Origin: Granulicella sp.
GTDB lineage: Bacteria; Acidobacteriota; Terriglobia; Terriglobales; Acidobacteriaceae
Assembly: GCA_027365345.1 (NCBI GenBank)
Contig: DAHXNO010000166.1
Location: 1 to 33,702, forward strand
Length of the DNA stretch: 33,702 bases
Reading direction: 5' to 3'
Under the pieces are notes generated by a model. That model saw only the letters and a list, made by a program, of their open reading frames with translations, made no database searches and was not told where the DNA came from. Each line of letters begins with the position of its first letter. The first letter of the stretch is position 1. The translations under genes were made by a program, and so were the position numbers. Of the stretch, positions 32,999 to 33,702 are shown piece by piece.

Positions 32999-33442
32999 CG
33001 CGCCACGATCATATAGGACCGGCGGCTCTTGTCCAACCTGATCTTCACAGGACTTTCCCCATTTTTCCAGCCCTCCGAGCCGTCGGGCCTTGAATTGGGC
33101 CTCAGTTGGAGCGCGGGGCTCAATCGCAACAAGGGCAGCGAACGCGAAAAGCCCAGGAAACTCGCGGTTTCACATCGAGCCTGGCTGGTACCGGCCAGCG
33201 GGAGAGGCAGCAATCACGGCCCTTTGAAAGCAGTAGTCCAAACCTGAGGCCGTCCCCTGGTCGGAACGTCTTAGTGTCGTATTTCTTGAATCTCAGCGAT
33301 ATGCACGTCAGAATTCCGGTGAAAGTCCTGATTATTTATGCACGCTACCATACTGCTCATTGACCAAATCGAAGCCGGATTGTCGTCCAGTACTTCTCTC
33401 TGGAGCCGAACAGCGAAACATCGGCAGAGATCGTGGAGGGGC
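32999..33442. other. Non-coding spacer, composition shifts toward AT
   Basis: About 440 bp without a recognisable gene. Near 33091-33110 it carries partial 12-mer units (GAATTGGGC shared with 16682-16690), and TTTATGCAC at about 33337-33345 matches the site upstream of the SorC-type gene. Base composition becomes visibly less GC-rich rightwards. No tRNA, att site or IS end was seen. Confidence 0.45.
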
Positions 33443-33702
33443 TCACTTCGAGCCTGGAGGCACAATGCCGTTCATGCGCAGATACTCGACCATCTGCCCA
33501 TAGTGATCGTATCCGTGAGCAGAGATGAAGGATGCGAGGACCGACCGCGTGTGCAGACCGTCGGCACCTTCAATCGTGGTGTAGGCATTCCCCGGAGTAA
33601 TCGTCGCGAGCGCCTTGTGGGCATAAGCGAAAGAATCCGCGGCAGCCTTCAGGAGTTCCTCTTTCGTCGTCAGACTATCGATGCTTTTCGGATCAACCGG
33701 CA
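33443..33702 (-). CDS. DinB-family protein, C-terminal part (5' end outside window)
   Basis: An open minus-strand frame runs from the right edge to a TGA at 33445-33443 and encodes the last 85 residues of a DinB/DinB_2-type four-helix protein. It shows LTTKEELLKAAADSFAYAHKAL and the late helix SAHGYDHYGQMVEYLRMNGIVPPG with an H..DH metal-ligand pattern. DinB proteins are metal-binding, DNA-damage-associated or thiol-dependent S-transferase-like enzymes. Codon use is less GC-biased than in the genes to the left, and nothing ties it to the sugar island, so it probably marks the island's right edge. Confidence 0.8.
   Translation of the reverse strand, partial: PVDPKSIDSLTTKEELLKAAADSFAYAHKALATITPGNAYTTIEGADGLHTRSVLASFISAHGYDHYGQMVEYLRMNGIVPPGSK

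Noticed and set aside
1-33702. Mobile element, prophage, CRISPR or tRNA
   Set aside because: No transposase, integrase, long terminal or spaced direct repeats, or cloverleaf-like sequences were recognised on either strand.

Overview
The window looks like part of the chromosome of a GC-rich bacterium, most likely an acidobacterium (Terriglobia/Acidobacteriaceae type). This is inferred from the gene types: many secreted plant-polysaccharide hydrolases with RRxFL twin-arginine leaders, a GH79 enzyme whose substrate-binding motif recalls the characterised Acidobacterium capsulatum beta-glucuronidase, and a GRP-type sugar permease. No rRNA, tRNA, CRISPR, integrase or insertion sequence was seen. 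Nearly all of it is one carbohydrate-utilisation island of about 33 kb.

Layout. (1) 1-1619: the end of an AraC regulator converging on a xylose-isomerase-like TIM-barrel protein. (2) 1620-6119: a divergent promoter region, then GH79 (beta-glucuronidase type) and GH95 (alpha-L-fucosidase/alpha-L-galactosidase type). (3) 6274-7230: a SorC/DeoR-type sugar-responsive regulator. (4) 7564-16383: a tightly overlapping operon of transketolase N-half, transketolase C-half, FGGY kinase, GRP-family permease, FucI-like isomerase and a GH78 alpha-L-rhamnosidase. (5) 16738-20486: a five-bladed-propeller glycosidase-like protein and a second GH78-type enzyme. (6) 20604-26416: an unusual IclR-HTH/periplasmic-binding-protein hybrid regulator, a GH127-type beta-L-arabinofuranosidase, a form IV RuBisCO-like protein (RLP) and a DUF1537 acid-sugar kinase. 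(7) 26478-28507, minus strand: an ACS-type MFS transporter and an Asp/Glu-racemase-fold protein. (8) 28675-32998: GH29 fucosidase, an Asp-box (sialidase-like) propeller and, on the minus strand, a secreted alpha/beta-hydrolase esterase. (9) 32999-33702: a low-information spacer and a DinB-family fragment that looks unrelated.

How the genes may work together. The hydrolases match linkages found in side chains of rhamnogalacturonan II and related pectins: L-Gal/L-Fuc, GlcA, Rha, L-Araf, Kdo/Dha-like acids and acetyl groups. Isomerase plus sugar kinase plus a split transketolase, with no aldolase, is the logic of the non-oxidative D-apiose pathway (apiose, apulose, apulose-4-phosphate, then a transketolase). 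RLP plus DUF1537 kinase is the signature pair of the oxidative apionate branch (3-oxo-isoapionate kinase and RLP decarboxylase or transcarboxylase). Apiose is the sugar that anchors RG-II side chains. The working hypothesis is therefore an RG-II side-chain/apiose utilisation island carrying two different carbon routes. The family assignments are read from the sequence; the substrate assignment is inference.

Control. Three regulator types are present (AraC, SorC, IclR/PBP hybrid). Short palindromes lie upstream of the transketolase operon and of the hybrid regulator gene, and an 11-nt sequence is identical in both places, which suggests shared control.
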